From Parasponia andersonii (lineage: Eukaryota > Streptophyta > Magnoliopsida > Rosales > Cannabaceae): a DNA stretch of 64,000 nt. The notes under the pieces are model-generated. The model did no database searches and had not been told where the DNA came from. It saw only the letters and a program-made list of their open reading frames with translations. The stretch spans positions 625,543 through 689,542 of the forward strand of contig JXTB01000016.1 in NCBI GenBank assembly GCA_002914805.1, given 5' to 3'. A program made the translations under genes and the position numbers. Each line of letters starts with the position of its first letter. Positions within the stretch are counted from its first letter, which is position 1. This document shows positions 22,062-35,741 of the stretch, piece by piece.

Positions 22062-23100
22062 GGTATTCGATGGTTATTGTCTCCACCAGAAACTCTAGTC
22101 CAATCTCCCTCTCTCTCTCTCCCTGCCGAAACCCTCGGAAATTAGAGACCCAAATCCCTATTCATAGGTTTGTCACGCGTCCTGGCCTTGGGAAGTGTCA
22201 CGCCAATCCCTTGGCTCAAAGATTTTTTCCTTCCCAGTGTCTTCTCCTCCTCGCAAAACGATCTCTGCATTCCCCTAACAATTCTCATGAGACCCAGACC
22301 TCCAAATTTAAACAATAAAAGCCTCTAAGGTACTTGAATTTTACCCGAAAATCGCGAAAAATACTCCTTTGGAATCCCCAATCTGTGAGAAAAACCATAC
22401 ATTTCTAAGAAAATCAACCCAAAAAATTTAATACTTAATAACGAAAATAAACATGAAAATACTTCGAAAAGAAACAGAGACAACTACAGTACGATTGAAA
22501 CAAAAATTCTCATTTCAGCGAAAAAGATACAAAAATTAAAATACGCAACCAAGAAAAAGATTTAACAAGCTATCATCAAATCCAAATAACACCCTAAATA
22601 TTGAATTGAATTGAATGGAAAGACTTTGAATAGTATCGATTGTAAATCTCAAAACATAAAACACAAAAATGAATATGATTACTACCACTCAGATTCCAAA
22701 ACCAATCTCAAAGTCAATAAAGTGGAATTTGCGGAGAGAAACTTACGGATTCAAGAAAATCCCTGAAACAAGTGGCTATATTTGGCCCCAGATTGACGAA
22801 GAGACCAACATTCAAGCCAAAATTTGGCGTTTGATTGGGAAATTGCAAAGTTAGGGTTTCAAATCTCAAGCTTTCAGGGATTTTATTTTATTTTATTTTT
22901 ACAGGTTGAGAATATAGGAAGGAAGATGGGAATTGGGAATTGGGGAAGAGAAGAGAACCAACGGATGCTTATGCTTTGCTTTGTTTCGTTTTTTTACTTT
23001 TTCCTTGATTCATTTATTTAATTACCATTTATCGGCAAGTCACGTGAGGCTCACGTGTCATTTTCCATGTCAAATTTGCTGGATATAGTTATAGTAGATA
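22062..23100 (-). promoter_or_regulatory. Leader and promoter region of the OTU gene, with paired G-boxes
   Basis: On the minus strand a good donor (GAATCC|GTAAGT, boundary near 22744/22745) and an acceptor close to the start (CGGCAG, about 22121) suggest a leader intron of about 0.6 kb. Upstream lie two CACGTG G-boxes at 23041-23046 and 23052-23057, 11 bp apart start to start. They are likely sites for bZIP or bHLH factors. The exact transcription start is not visible. Confidence 0.5.
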
Positions 23101-25786
23101 GAACTCTCACATTTTTAAAATGAAAATTATCAAAATATCCCTGTGTATGCAGAAATATGTAGAATGTGTCCCATATATTTGTCGAATTGAGATTGAGATT
23201 CTGGGTGAGAAAAAAAGTCTGACCACTTCACTAATCATATCGATTAACAAGCCAGATAACTCGATCATTAAATATTTAGTTGGGTTAGATCTTGTTCAAC
23301 TCAATTATTCAGTATTTGACCAGATTAATTGTCAGTTTTAATCTCCAATGCAACCCAAACAGACCTAGCGAGATAATACTTAGTGCTTTATTTGTTTACA
23401 TTCGTAACTATATTTTTAAGATGCAAATTTATTATTATTTTTTTTAAAAAAAAAAAGTTAAGTTTTAACTTGAAAAACAAATGATTTTGTCTTCTTTCTT
23501 CAACTTAAACTCAAATGAACAACTTTGAAACACCAAACCCCACAAGTATTGGCCTTTTGGTAATTTTATTTTTTAAAAAAGAAACTAATTCAGGTTAAAC
23601 GGATGAAAACTTTAGGCACGTTATGAATGAAATCCTCAATTCATTAAACAAGGCTTAGATTGCAAAAAATACAATCTAAAATTCACTTTGTTCAAATTAG
23701 ATACATTGTGTAATACTGATACTTACACCCTTAGTTAGAATTATTTATTTTAACAAAAGTTGATTATAAAAAAGAACTATCCTCAAATTTACAATTTTGA
23801 TCTCAGAAAATAATTTACTTTTTTAGATTATTTTTATAATTATAAGACAATAATACTCTCCAAATTAAGGACAATAATAAAGAATAACCTAATTTTGATA
23901 AAGGATATTATTATCTTTTATTTACTCAAATTAGTTAGAAAAATTAACTCACATCCATTTCACCAATTTTTAATATAAAAGTATTATTTTATAAAGTCCA
24001 AATTTTAAAATAAAAATTATAAACTACTCAAACTTTGGAGTATTTTTTTTGTAATTAACCATCTTAATAATTTTTAATTAACTTTTGCCAATATTTTATT
24101 TAAACTATGATAATAGAAAGTGAGAATTCTAGTGTAAGAGGGTCATTTCGCTCCTACCATAGGAGGACCTTTTTACTCGTTTGATGTAAATGGGTGCTTA
24201 TCAGCAAAATGAGAGTATATATCATTTCATACATTACACAAAATTCAAATGAAATGAAAAAGTCTGTTTCTATCCCTAACCTTCTTCCTCGTAAAACTAA
24301 AGATTTTCGATCACTAACTCATCTTCAACCTTAGCCATGGAGATGATACTCTCACTAAGAAAAAAAATCAAAAGTAAAAAATCAAATTTCCTTCACTTAC
24401 TCCACCGTCCATGATTTACATCCAGAATTTAATTAATTCCTTCCACACTCCTTAATTCTTGTTTTGGCTTTATCTTTTGTGTTTCTCATAATTGTATCGT
24501 TTAGGTATTAGTTGACATATTCAGAATTTATTTCTTCATTGACCTCTAATTAGTCTCCTAACTTAGTTTTGGACCTTTTTGATGCTTAAACTAATGGGTT
24601 AAGTTATTTCCCGTGATTGTATTGATTAGTCTCTACATATTTGTGGATTAGGACTTTAATCTAGGGTTTTTTTTTTAATCGTTTTCCCAAAAAAAAAAAA
24701 AAAAAGAAAACAATAGATTTACATTTTATCCCACAAGTTGAATTACACATTAAAAAAAAAAATCCTCCTCAGATCCATACCTGATTGTTAGAACTTCGAA
24801 AAAATAAAACTAGAATAAAAGAAATTAAACTAGACAGATTTTTCTTTTTAAAGGTAAAATTTTTTAATGGATTGCAATTATGTTTTTTTGTACACTAAAC
24901 ACCATGATTCTCACATGAACAACCTTGGTTTTGTACTCTGTTAGACACAATGAATACACAAGCATCCTTCTTAATTCTTCTCACAAAGTCTTTTATTTTC
25001 TATGAGATTTCAAATAGCAAAATCATTCCTGACCATTCCATAATGATCTGATTCTTCTAGTCTTTAGACCTGTGATAGGCGGATTTGACCACAAGTAATT
25101 CTCTCCAGATTTGTATTCTTCTTATTTTCTTTCTCTTCTCCTTTATGAGTTTCTATTTCTTAAACCGAACTCCAGATTTGTATTCTTCTTATTTTCTTTC
25201 TCTTCTCCTTTATGAGTTTCTATTTCTTAAACCGAACTTAGCTAATTGTGGGAGCCAAAAAGTCCTCTTATAGTAGGAGCAGAATTGTCCCTCTTATACT
25301 AGAATTCTCCGATAAAAGGGTGTTCGTGATTAGACCTGCAAAAAAGGGGCCGCCTAGCTAGGATTGAACGGGCCGGGGAGGAGTAGTGGGCCCCTTGACT
25401 CGGCCCATTTTTGCAAGTTTATGCATGATCCAATAGTCAAATTTTTTGTTTAACATAGTGGCAAACATAAATACTAAATACTCACGGTCTCACATCTATT
25501 CTCAAAATATTATCATTTATCTCTTCAAAGAGGAGGGTGGATTTGGTGTTTAGTTGTAGGGCTACAAAGGTAGTTAGGCTAATGAAGTAATTTTGATTAA
25601 AGATAATAGTGTCATTTACTAACATAATTTAAACCAAATCTCATCTATGGGATTATTTTCACCTAAGTTTGACCAAATCTTATCTATAGTTCGCCAAGTA
25701 TGAAGAAAATTTGTTGCTACTTGGATAGACACGATAATACATTTTGGGAATATGACAACAAATAAGTAGAAATTTATAGCTCTGTA
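23101..25786. other. AT-rich intergenic DNA
   Basis: No coding exon recognised. It contains an exact tandem duplication (25104-25237), listed separately, and A/T homopolymer runs. A GC-richer patch at 25345-25410 shows no motif I recognise. Confidence 0.5.
25104..25237. repeat. Exact 67-bp tandem duplication
   Basis: Two identical 67-bp copies starting TCCAGATTTGTATTCTTCTT at 25104 and 25171. I see no difference between them, so the event is recent. Confidence 0.95.
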
Positions 25787-25795
25787 TAACTAATA

Positions 25796-27034
25796 GGGAT
25801 AATACCATCTGGGTCCTCAACTTTTCCTTTGTGTATCACTTAAGTCCCCGTCTTTTATTTTGTAACTTTGGAGTCCTCAAACTAATTTTTTTTTATCACA
25901 CGTTATTCATTCTGGCCATTTCCATTTAAAAAGGCCATGAAAACCCAACATGCTGAGCATGTGATCTATTTTCCAAGGCTAAAATGTGGAAATATGAAGC
26001 CAAAATAAATTTAGGAATTGTTTCATCTTCTTCATCATTCTTCTCTAAAGAAAGATTTTGGAGAAAAAAACTAGGTTTTAAATGCACAGATTTGCCTTGC
26101 AATTAATGGGGGCAATTATGCTACATGTTGAATCAAACTGAGTCATTAAAATTCAAAGTCACTCTACCAAAATGAGAACTATCTTCTTACTTGAATTTGT
26201 ATTAGTGTTGTTGCTGTGTTATTTACAGATGGTCGTTTATATTTTGCTCGCTTGCTCAAAAAACAAAAGTCAGTCTTCGTATATGTTCAATTCGTAATTT
26301 TTTTCTTAAAAAAATGTTGGTGATCACTTCATTTAATTCGTAAAATTATTCTTATTCGACTAGATTCATATCATTTTGCTGAAATATATATAAACAATTT
26401 TTTGGTGAAAACAGTTTGCACAAGCGTTCTTCTTCGTCTCATCTCTTTGTTCTTTCAATTCTTTTATCAGTTGTAATCTCTCTATATATATTCGTCGCCT
26501 ACATATTTTTTAATTCTGGGTTATTTCCCAAGTAACCCTCGTGTTGGTCCAATTAATAAAAATGGAAAGGATTGTTTTGTTTGAGTTAGCATAGAACTCT
26601 GTTACTCTCTTTATTGATAAATAATATTGTACATATATTCGTTGCTTGTATTTTTTTTTTTATGAGTGGATTAATTTGAGTGTGGATCTTATTTATCAGC
26701 AAAATGAATTAGGATATTATTGAATTATAAGTGCAATTGCCTTATGTATAACATCAAGTAAAAGCTTAAGGAAGCTGTTTTTGAGGGGAGAGAGGCACAA
26801 AGATGGTAGAGCGGCTGATCATTGTCGAAAAACAGAAGATATTTTATTTTTCTTTTGAAAAATTTAATCAAATGTCCTGAAAAATTATTCATGTTGAGTT
26901 GTTACAATTTTTTTAGATGGAAATAGTTAAAAGGATTAACGTGTGATGAAAAACATTAGTCTAGAGGCTTAAAAACTACAAAATAAAGAATAGAGACCCA
27001 AGTAAAATATAAAGGACCTAGGTGATATTATTCC
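25796..27034. mobile_element. Non-autonomous Mutator-like element (1.24 kb)
   Basis: Flanked by a perfect 9-bp duplication TAACTAATA (25787-25795 and 27035-27043), the size typical of Mutator-like elements. Terminal inverted repeats extend over about 130 bp. The left end begins GGGATAATACCATCTGGGTC and the right end, reversed, GGAATAATATCACCTAGGTC. Shared inner blocks are TATTTTGTA and ATCACACGTTA. No transposase reading frame is present inside. Confidence 0.9.
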
Positions 27035-27079
27035 TAACTAATATATTTCTATTTTAATTTTGTCAACATTAAATCATTC

Positions 27080-27790
27080 ATATCGACAAGGTTGAGAGTT
27101 TATATTTGACATTGAAAAAATACAATCGATCAAGTGAAGAGAAGTTTAGAGCTTATAGACTAAAATACATTCATTATTTGAGTTACAATATCGCTATATT
27201 AAGGCTTTACTTGAGAAAAGTTTGCACGTTATGGAACACAAATTTAAACCTACAGAATTCAAAGAATTTCAAAGTTTTGTATCTATCCATGCTTTGAACT
27301 TACTTGCCGAGATAAAACGAGAAAATTCAGCTGGTGTAGATATTTCAACATGTAAGGTGATATAAGACATACACATGGCTTACCATGTGCAACGAGATTG
27401 CATAATATGTGAGGGAAGGTTGGGCAATTCCTATTGCATGTATGTATTGAATCATATCGGAAGAAATTACCATTTAATGCGTATTTCAAAACTACAAGTT
27501 GAAGTTTTAAGTTGCAAAGCAAAGATGATTTTGATTATTAAAAAATTCAATAGTAGTGATGATTAAGGAAAAGTGAAAATTTTAAAGAAATCGAAAGAAA
27601 CAATAAATGTAGGTTCTTTATTTCTCATAGAGCTCAAAATGAAGACCAAAACTCAAGGCCGTCCATCGTCAAAAATAGATACCTAAACACCCAGAATCCA
27701 TCTATGACTAAGTTTATATCATTTGCCTAAGATAGTTAGTCACCCGGAATTTTGTCAAGTATAACAATAACAAAAGTTTCAAAAGTTTTG
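27080..27790 (+). pseudogene. MULE/FAR1-type transposase relic (SWIM zinc-finger part)
   Basis: Broken frames on the plus strand carry SFVSIHALNLLAEIKREN. RHTHGLPCATRLHNM follows, with the THGLPC motif at 27371-27388, and then a GRP motif at 27657-27665. These match the C-terminal C...THGLPCAHE...GRP pattern of plant Mutator-like transposases and their FAR1-related descendants. Several stops and at least two frame changes are present. The relic lies just outside the 9-bp-bounded element to its left. No upstream DDE core is recognisable. Confidence 0.6.
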
Positions 27791-28218
27791 ATGTCAAAGG
27801 AGAGACGAACTAAAAAAAAGTTGACATTTGAATTAATATTGCAATTATTTATTATTTCATTATACTAGCATTATACTTTTATAGATTTATCGAGCATCTT
27901 CAGTTACTAATATAAGTCTAAATTGATGCATTTCCGGATAGTTTGAAGACATTTACTAAATGAGCTATAATCCAGGTTAGACCACAATACACAATTATAT
28001 GGGATTTTAGTAAGGTGGATGAGTTAATTTATTCGATATCATTCTATTAAAGTAATGTCGACAAGATCATCTTATAGCTTCATCCTATAACAATGTTTTA
28101 ATTTACTTACCAATGCAATAATGTCTTACTTTTTTACCTTTAAGATTAGTGCATTACATTTTCTTTACTCAAGATAAATTGCTATTGGTAAGTTTACTTA
28201 AAGACATGCATAGACACT

Positions 28219-29161
28219 CTTCTTTTTTCTTTTTCTTTTTTTTTTTTTAATGAAATAAAAGGCTTCATTAAGAAAGATCATCAGCCACAATATGGGCTCA
28301 AAAGTTACACCACATAGCCTTTGTCTGTATACCACGATGACACTTCCTTCATGGCCAATAACTCTGCAAACGAAAGGAATCGGGATTAGGCCGAGCCGAC
28401 GGGAGAGGACATCAATGACAACTCCATTGCTATCTCTGACTATGCCGCCGACTCCTATGCAATTGGAGTTCACATTAATTTCACCTTAAGCTTAAGCTTA
28501 CCTGTTAGGCGGCATTTTACATTCGATGCGGCTCGGACAGTTTTCCGAAGGCCGAGCATCGTCAATTTCTGAGCGTGCCTACTAGAATTCATGCAAAAAC
28601 CGGCCAGCTGAATCTCTAACGGAATCTGGTCGGCGGTACCCCGAAGCCGTGACGAGCACTATCCCTTTCCTTCCAAAGACTCCACACCATGATAGCGAAG
28701 GCCTCAAACTCATCACGGGGTAGCTCGTCGAAAACACGGAGCAGAAGCTCTTGATGGTGAGATTTTTTGTGCTTCAAGCTTAGTTGGGATCAAGGGCTCT
28801 GCTCCCAGCAGCTGGTAGAGTACATGCATTGAAGCAGAGCATGAGTGATATTCTCTTCCTTCGCACCATACTGGAAGCAGCTCGGGCAACAAGGTATTCC
28901 GCTGTGTTTTAACATCGCAGCAGTTAGAAGGATGGCATCTCCAAAGGAAAACCTTTATCTTAGAAGGAATATTAAACATCCAAAGACCTTTCCACCACGT
29001 ACTAGTGAAGATAGGTTTCGAGCACGATGTCTCTTGCAAGTGAATCATGGCAGCTTTATAACCCGAACGCACTGTATAGTGATCGTGCTTATCAAAATGC
29101 CAGCACAAGAAGTCAGCAACTTCTAGAAAACTAAGAGGGAGATTAAGAATTAGGTTGCAAT
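28219..29161 (-). mobile_element. 5'-truncated LINE, minus strand
   Basis: The tail is the T-run at about 28224-28250 on the plus strand. Read on the minus strand from 29161, it encodes HYTVRSGYKAAM and WWKGLWMFNIPSKIKVFLWR, the zf-RVT end of a plant LINE. A diverged RNase H-like part follows (IGVGGIVRDSNGVVID). Flanks ACATGCATAGACACT (28204-28218) and ACATGCATCGATACT (29162-29176) look like a 15-bp duplication with two changes. Confidence 0.85.
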
Positions 29162-29176
29162 ACATGCATCGATACT

Positions 29177-32100
29177 TTTTATCTCTATGTATATAGCACT
29201 AACTTTTCATTCTTTCTTCTTTTTTTTTTTTTTTTTTCCTTAATAATAGATACAGCACTGACTTTACATTAACTATCTTTTCTGCTCATATATATATATA
29301 TATATATATATTCTTCATTTCGCCTATAACAGATATTTTGTATAAGTACCATCACTCTTATACAGATGGATATTATCGTGCTTACATTTGTCGTATCCAA
29401 TATTTTAGAGAAATTGTGGTTCCAGCATGGCAACTAGGGAGACAATTGACCTTACTAGTAATAGTTTATGACTTTTATGACACAAGACATATATTTTATT
29501 GATTGTAATAGTTTATCACTTTTATAGTACAAAATTTGTATTTCAATTCTCTTTTATCCCTGCTAAATCTAGTTATGTCCTATTAATATTTATTTTATAG
29601 GTCAGTCACAATGACGACAGAAGATAACTCAAGAACATGATGTAAGACTTTCATTCAACTTTGATGAATTCCCTTTCTTTTTTTTTTTTTTGTTTCCTCA
29701 ATTCAATTAGCATAACTTAAGAATACAAGCGATAGATTTTCATAATTCATAAACAAGTCAAGTGTGCTAAATGTCTTAGTTAAATGATAAAAGAGAGAAA
29801 CTAGAGTATCTCCAAAGAATACATCAAGCATAGAAGTGATTGCATAGCCTACTTCAGTTGTGGCATCGACACTAGATGGAAATCCCTCTGACGTAATAGA
29901 AACCTAAAATTTATAAATAATGTAGTAGATAAAAATTTAGATGATACGCATAGTGATATGAGGATAGAAAGTATGTACAAATGATTATTTGATCCATCAT
30001 AAGATTATCAAAATACAAGCTCTTGAACGAAATTGAAAGGAATAAACCAAGTCAAGTATTTTAATTTTTTTTTTTGAGTGGATTAAGCTAAGTCAAGTTA
30101 ACATAGTTCAACAACTTGTTAAAACTTAAAGAAAAGTACTTGCCTACGTAATATCAAGATCAATTGTACACTCAGTGTATATATCTTCATCAAGATACTA
30201 CCCACTGTCAATGATATATGTATAAATTTGATGAATTTGCAATTCATTGTGGTATTCAAGAAAAGGGTTCATATATTATTACGAGGTTTATGAAAGGTTT
30301 GCATCCAAAAATTCATAGTAGGATTCTTTTGCATCCACACCATACTCTCGAGAAAATGTACCAAAAGTATTAGAAGTTGAAGACTACCTTCATACATTTC
30401 CTTCCTACTAAGGTTTTTCGGATACTCCTCGTCCGAGCTATTCCATACTTATGTTTTCACGTATAAGTTCTCAATTACTTCGACTTTTCCCTCCCTGAAG
30501 CCATATTGGAACAAGAGTCATGAGAATACTCTATCTAATTCTCAGTCACCAGGTCCTCGAATATGTTGCTTCTTGGTGTCCTCAACGCACTCCTTCTTTA
30601 AATCAAGTATGATGACATATCTGATGATGACCCTAATATTATCATCATTAAACTATTGGAAGTTGCTAATGATAAAGATCTCGAACTTGATGACGATCAT
30701 GGAGACGAAATTTGTACTGTTATCTTTAACTCGCCGCATTTGAGTTCTCAAAACCCAAAAGATTGGTGAGAGGCATTTTTAATATACTAGAAAATTATTA
30801 TTATTGTTATTGATTATTTTTTATTTAATTTTCAGATTATTTTAATTTTAAGTAACTAATTTTGAATTTTCTGTTTTTATCAGCTTTTAAAATTTATCTA
30901 TTTTTCTAATTATGTCTCGGTGCATATTTATAAATAGGTCATCTATGTTATTTCTTTTAATGTATTATGAGTGAATTAATTAATTAAATCATCAAGTTTT
31001 TCCATATCTGATTCTCTTTCTTTGAGTTTTTATCTTAATTCAATATCGCTCTTCTACTTATTCACATGTTTCTCCTTAATTATATTATATTCTCTTATAT
31101 TCATCGCTATTCTACCAATTATATTGTTTTCTCATATTATCCTGCATCGTCTCAACCTTTTAATTCCTAAACCTGGTCTTTTAGCTGTAGTTACTCTCAT
31201 CCCAATATATGTTCTATCCAATGCTCCTAAGCAATTTCACATCCCAATATATGTTCTATCCAATCCAATGCTCCTAAGCAATTTAACCAAGAACGAAAGA
31301 ATTTGTCATTAGCTATAACATTGGAAAATTTTTGATAACATAAATAATAAGTAAATTGTAAGTGTACCTTAGAAACATTTCCAACTTTTTTGAGTTATTA
31401 AGAACTACAAGATGCTTCAGCAGCTATCCATTTAGATGAATGATATAATGTATGACATTGTTAATATATTTACTAATTGTCTCTCATATAAATTAAAATT
31501 TAATGATTATTTTTTTGGGGGGTTTTTTTGCAAAATACACCTTTGTCACAGTGCAATTTAGGAAATACAATACTTTTGATAATTTTTTGACTAATACACC
31601 TTTTTAAGTTCTAAATTATTTTAAATATGAAAATTTTCTTGACCCTCAACTAATTATCGCTCTTTTTATCTATCGACATTAATACCTAATGCATTGCTAC
31701 GTGGACCGTGACGTGCGATAATTCACGAGCTCAATACAAAAAAAACTAGGCTATTAGTGTAAATCTGGAATCACTGTGACTTTCTTGCGTTGCTATATCA
31801 ATTAGAATCTCCGTAAGTTGTTCGACGATGAAAGACCGAGTCCGATAGGATGTTGGCCTGATTCAGTACTCGATCGGCCTTCAATTCTCATCCAACCGTC
31901 TAATTATTCGAAGAATTTGCTTCAAAACGTACGACAATTGAGATGGTTCACTTAAATTATATTTGTTGTACCGCGTTGTTATTGAATTTTCAATTTATAT
32001 ATTCTTGGTTTTTGAATTATATAATTGTTACAATAATGATTTTTTTATTCATAAATTGTTAAATATTTAATAGAATTAAATCATTATATATTACATAGTT

Positions 32101-33100
32101 TGATATATGTGAACAATAATAAGATTATAAATTTTTAACTTACATGGTAGACTACCAAAATTTATATAATTATTGAATTAATGACCTTATTTTTACACAA
32201 AATGTTAAATTTTTAATATAAATGAGTCATAAGTGAAATACAAAATTTAGTGATCAAAATTAAGATTTTGACTCGTAGAAGTAAATAATGCGCAATTATA
32301 CACTTTGTCTTTGACTATTTCAATAATGCGCAATTATACACTTTGTCTTTGACTATTTCTTTAAAAAAAAAACTAACAATTTTTTGAAAAATAGATCGTT
32401 AGGATAGCAATTGCATTATTCATAGACTATTAGTATCTCAGTGAAATGATTATAGTTCAAGAGTCATTGTTATATTAAACTCTAAGCTTTTTTGTGTATA
32501 TACCCACAGTAGATGAATGCGCGTAGGCTATAAAACGTTATAGAGATGGTTTCACCCGAGAAACTTCGCGTATTGATTGGGGGCAAAACGACAGGTTGAT
32601 CGTCTCTCACTCGATTTCTTCTGTTGAACTTGTTTATGCCCTATATAATTCTTCTTCGGGTTTTCTTTTTTTATTTTTTTAATCATTACATGTTATCTTC
32701 TTTAGTTCATCTTAATAACAAAGTGAAAGACAATCAGGTATTTTTTTTCAATAAAGAAAATATAAGATGTTACGTTTTGAAATATTCAGTGTCTGGATAA
32801 ATGTGATTGGAATATTTTACAGCTTTTTATCAGCAAACAAGCTTGGGAATCGCTGCATTTCTAGTCGAGAATCATTTCTCCTTTCTTAGTCTACTAGTGC
32901 ATTTCGTGGATTTACAATTTGAATTATCCTAAAAACATTACCAAGCACAAAACAGCCAAATAGCTGGTCATTTTTGGGTCCTCGTCCATAACACTGCCTC
33001 ATAACAAACTAAAATATGGTCCTTTTATGGTCCCAATCAGATTAATTTCAGAGAGTTGATTTTAATACAACTAAACAAGAAAAACCAACCTTTATCCAAT
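29177..33100. other. AT-rich intergenic DNA, no gene recognised
   Basis: Contains an AT dinucleotide run (29288-29311), a short direct duplication near 31199-31280, and an exact duplication of 38 bp at 32284-32359. The patch 30600-30770 is briefly open (DDISDDDPNIIIIKLLEV) but has no known motif and no clear splice context, so I do not call it a gene. Confidence 0.45.
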
Positions 33101-33201
33101 AGCTACACATATAATGCATGACTACATAAGCCAGGGAAATTGTTTCACTGGATGGTAAACGACCACACAATCTACAACACCTCTATTGCCTTCCAAGTCA
33201 C

Positions 33202-34545
33202 TCAGTGGATGACGGGCTTTAGGGGATGAGCTCTCATTTTCGACCAGTCGAGTGTAGAATCAATCTCTTCATCTAGTTCCCCGACAATACTTCTGCAGAT
33301 TAATGTGGGACAAAGTTGTAGACTAGCATTTAGAAACTAAATAATTACCATAAAATGATGACAGTAAAGAAAATTTGGGGTTAAATAAAGAAAACAAAGT
33401 AGAAGTTTTACATGTTGTCGCCTCTGATAATATACAAACCCAACACTAGTTGCTGAACACCTTCCTGCAAATCATAACCAATGACCGAGTTACTTTAGTG
33501 GCCTAGTTGGGCAGCTAAACTTATATAAACTAATATGTTGCCATTGTAGATCACACAAAAAAATTATATCAGCACAGTGCTCGAGTTGTAGCATGAGTCA
33601 TTACAAACAAGAATTATACCATTCAGTAATCCAAAATGTTCCCAGGTTGGTCAATTCCTTCCCTGCCCCAAGTAATAGATTTCCAAAAAGTCCTTCTCCA
33701 ATCAGTGTAAAATATGCCAAAGACTAGACATAAATGTAGTCTACATCTCATCAGAGAAGAAAACAAACCTTTGTGGAGAAAACACGTTCATGAGATTCAT
33801 CAAGAATGATATTAGTAGCCTGGTCAAAGCCCTTCAAGATCCCCTGAACAAAAAAGAAAAAAAAATGTCGATCACATTTTAATAAGATAAAGATGGCATA
33901 GTGAGCTAAAACTGTCCAACTTACCACAATATTACGCCCATCATTTGTGATAACTGATATTGTTTCTGCATAAATATGGAATTGTTAAGAGTTAGCGGGA
34001 GTATGTTTGTATGTGCGTAATGAAGAGAGAGGATCAAGGAACCCATGACAAAAAAACACTAAGAAATGCATCTAGTGGAGAATAATTGTTCCCCCCCAAA
34101 GTCCACGCAAAATACATCTACTTAACTAAAAATATATTAAAAAAAGTAGAGCAACAAAACAACTTAATCACGATTTTTAGCATAAAATTGAAGCATTGTA
34201 CGAGTTTTCTGTTAAAATATGACAACATTTTGTTCTTTTTTGCCATTCAACCAATTATTAAAGCAGGCTAGAAGGCTGTAAGGTTTCCAAGAAACTATAA
34301 CACCATATGTGCGTCTTCTAAAAAGATCATCAATGATAATATGCCTGCAAAATTTGATAAAATAAAAAATAAAAAGGCAAAAAACTCAATTCCTCAAGCT
34401 CCTCATTGGCTAGAAAAGGGGTGGAATGATTTAAAATTTAAGCTACAAAAACTGCACATGTATGCAACATACAACTCCAAAGTAAGGGATTGTTAAGAAT
34501 TTACATACGATCTACAAGAGTCTCAAGTCCAGGACCACCAGACAT
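33202..34545 (-). CDS. LSM8: U6 snRNA-associated Sm-like protein LSM8, 5 exons, 98 aa
   Basis: Exons in transcript order: 34509-34545, 33925-33965, 33769-33843, 33412-33464, 33202-33292. All have GT/AG borders and the frame closes to exactly 98 residues, the usual LSM8 length. The Sm1 part includes LVDQTISVITNDGRNIVGIL and FDQATNIILDESHERVFS. Sm2 includes LGLYIIRGDNI. The tail ends LRAHPLKPVIH-like (MRAHPLKPVIH), which is diagnostic for LSM8 among the LSM proteins. LSM8 joins LSM2-7 in the nuclear ring that binds the 3' end of U6 snRNA for splicing. The reading frame shows no damage. The upstream region is shared with the mitochondrial L15 gene (see 35081 and 47886). Confidence 0.97.
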
Positions 34546-35080
34546 ATTGCAATCCTCGTAATAAATAAAGTGGAGATTTCCTTGTCAGACTGGTGAAAAA
34601 ATAATTTCTGCAAAGAGAACAGTGAAAAAAAAATTATTTTTTCTGACACAATTGACCTAACAAATAAAGGAAGACACAAGCTAGGAGTATAAAGTGAAAC
34701 TTAAACTGACATTTAATGTAAAATTAATAAGAAATATTGGACATATCACCAAATAATTGAAGGTGTGTCTCGAATTAAAATAGAACTTGCTAACTACAAT
34801 ATTACAGGGTTTCGATTCAAAAATAGAGCCCAATCCTGAGTCGCATACATGTTACCTTGTGTGGACTGGACACGTCCATGTGCACCTACATGCTTGTGTG
34901 ACAGAGCAAGCAATTGGCAGAACTACTCTAAATTTATTTGTTGATGCATTGACATGGGAACGGGGTGTTTTCTAATTGTAATTATTTTCATAGTTGCACT
35001 CAAACACGTGAATACAAAGTGAAAAGACCCGATAATTATTAACCATTAAGTCATCAATAAACAACCATATTGTAAGCTCT

Positions 35081-35710
35081 AAGGCGCACTCAAAACCAGT
35101 CTAACACGAAGCCTGAACAACAAACATCAAATGAAAAATTTAGGAGAACTACTCTGCCAAAAATCGACCAAAATTGAAGGATCAACCATCAAGCACTGCA
35201 TATGAGCCGCCTCAATGGGGCACCTCTGACAATGTGCGTAGACAGAAAGGCATTAGATCCTCACTGATAAGCACAAATGGTGTGATAAAACATGCGATTT
35301 TGGGTATTCTTATACTCGACCTAACACTCAAACACTGGTTTCCAACACGATTCACCAATAAAATTTCACTAAAGAACCGAGCACATAATTGTATATACGT
35401 ATATATAAACATATATAAACAAAAAAAAAAAAATCTCCAAAAAACAACAACAAAAACAACGACAACTTAGACTTAGATGTCGAAATGAGGTTGGCAACGG
35501 CGACAGGAGCGAGCAATTCTACACTAATAAGCAAACCCATTTCAATAACCATAAAAATACTAATATCTGAAAGCAGCACAATCCAATACAAGTCAAAACC
35601 CTAAACCCACCAAATAATAAGAAGGGTTTGATGTAACCCTAAACTAAAGAAGCAGATAGAAATGAAGATGGAAAATACCAGAGAAGTAACTATAAGCGAA
35701 GAAGAAGAAG

Positions 35711-35741
<31 letters not shown>

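Noticed and set aside
30590..30775. Acidic coding-like exon (DDISDDDPN...)
   Set aside because: Open for only about 55 codons, with no recognisable family and no supporting exon nearby.
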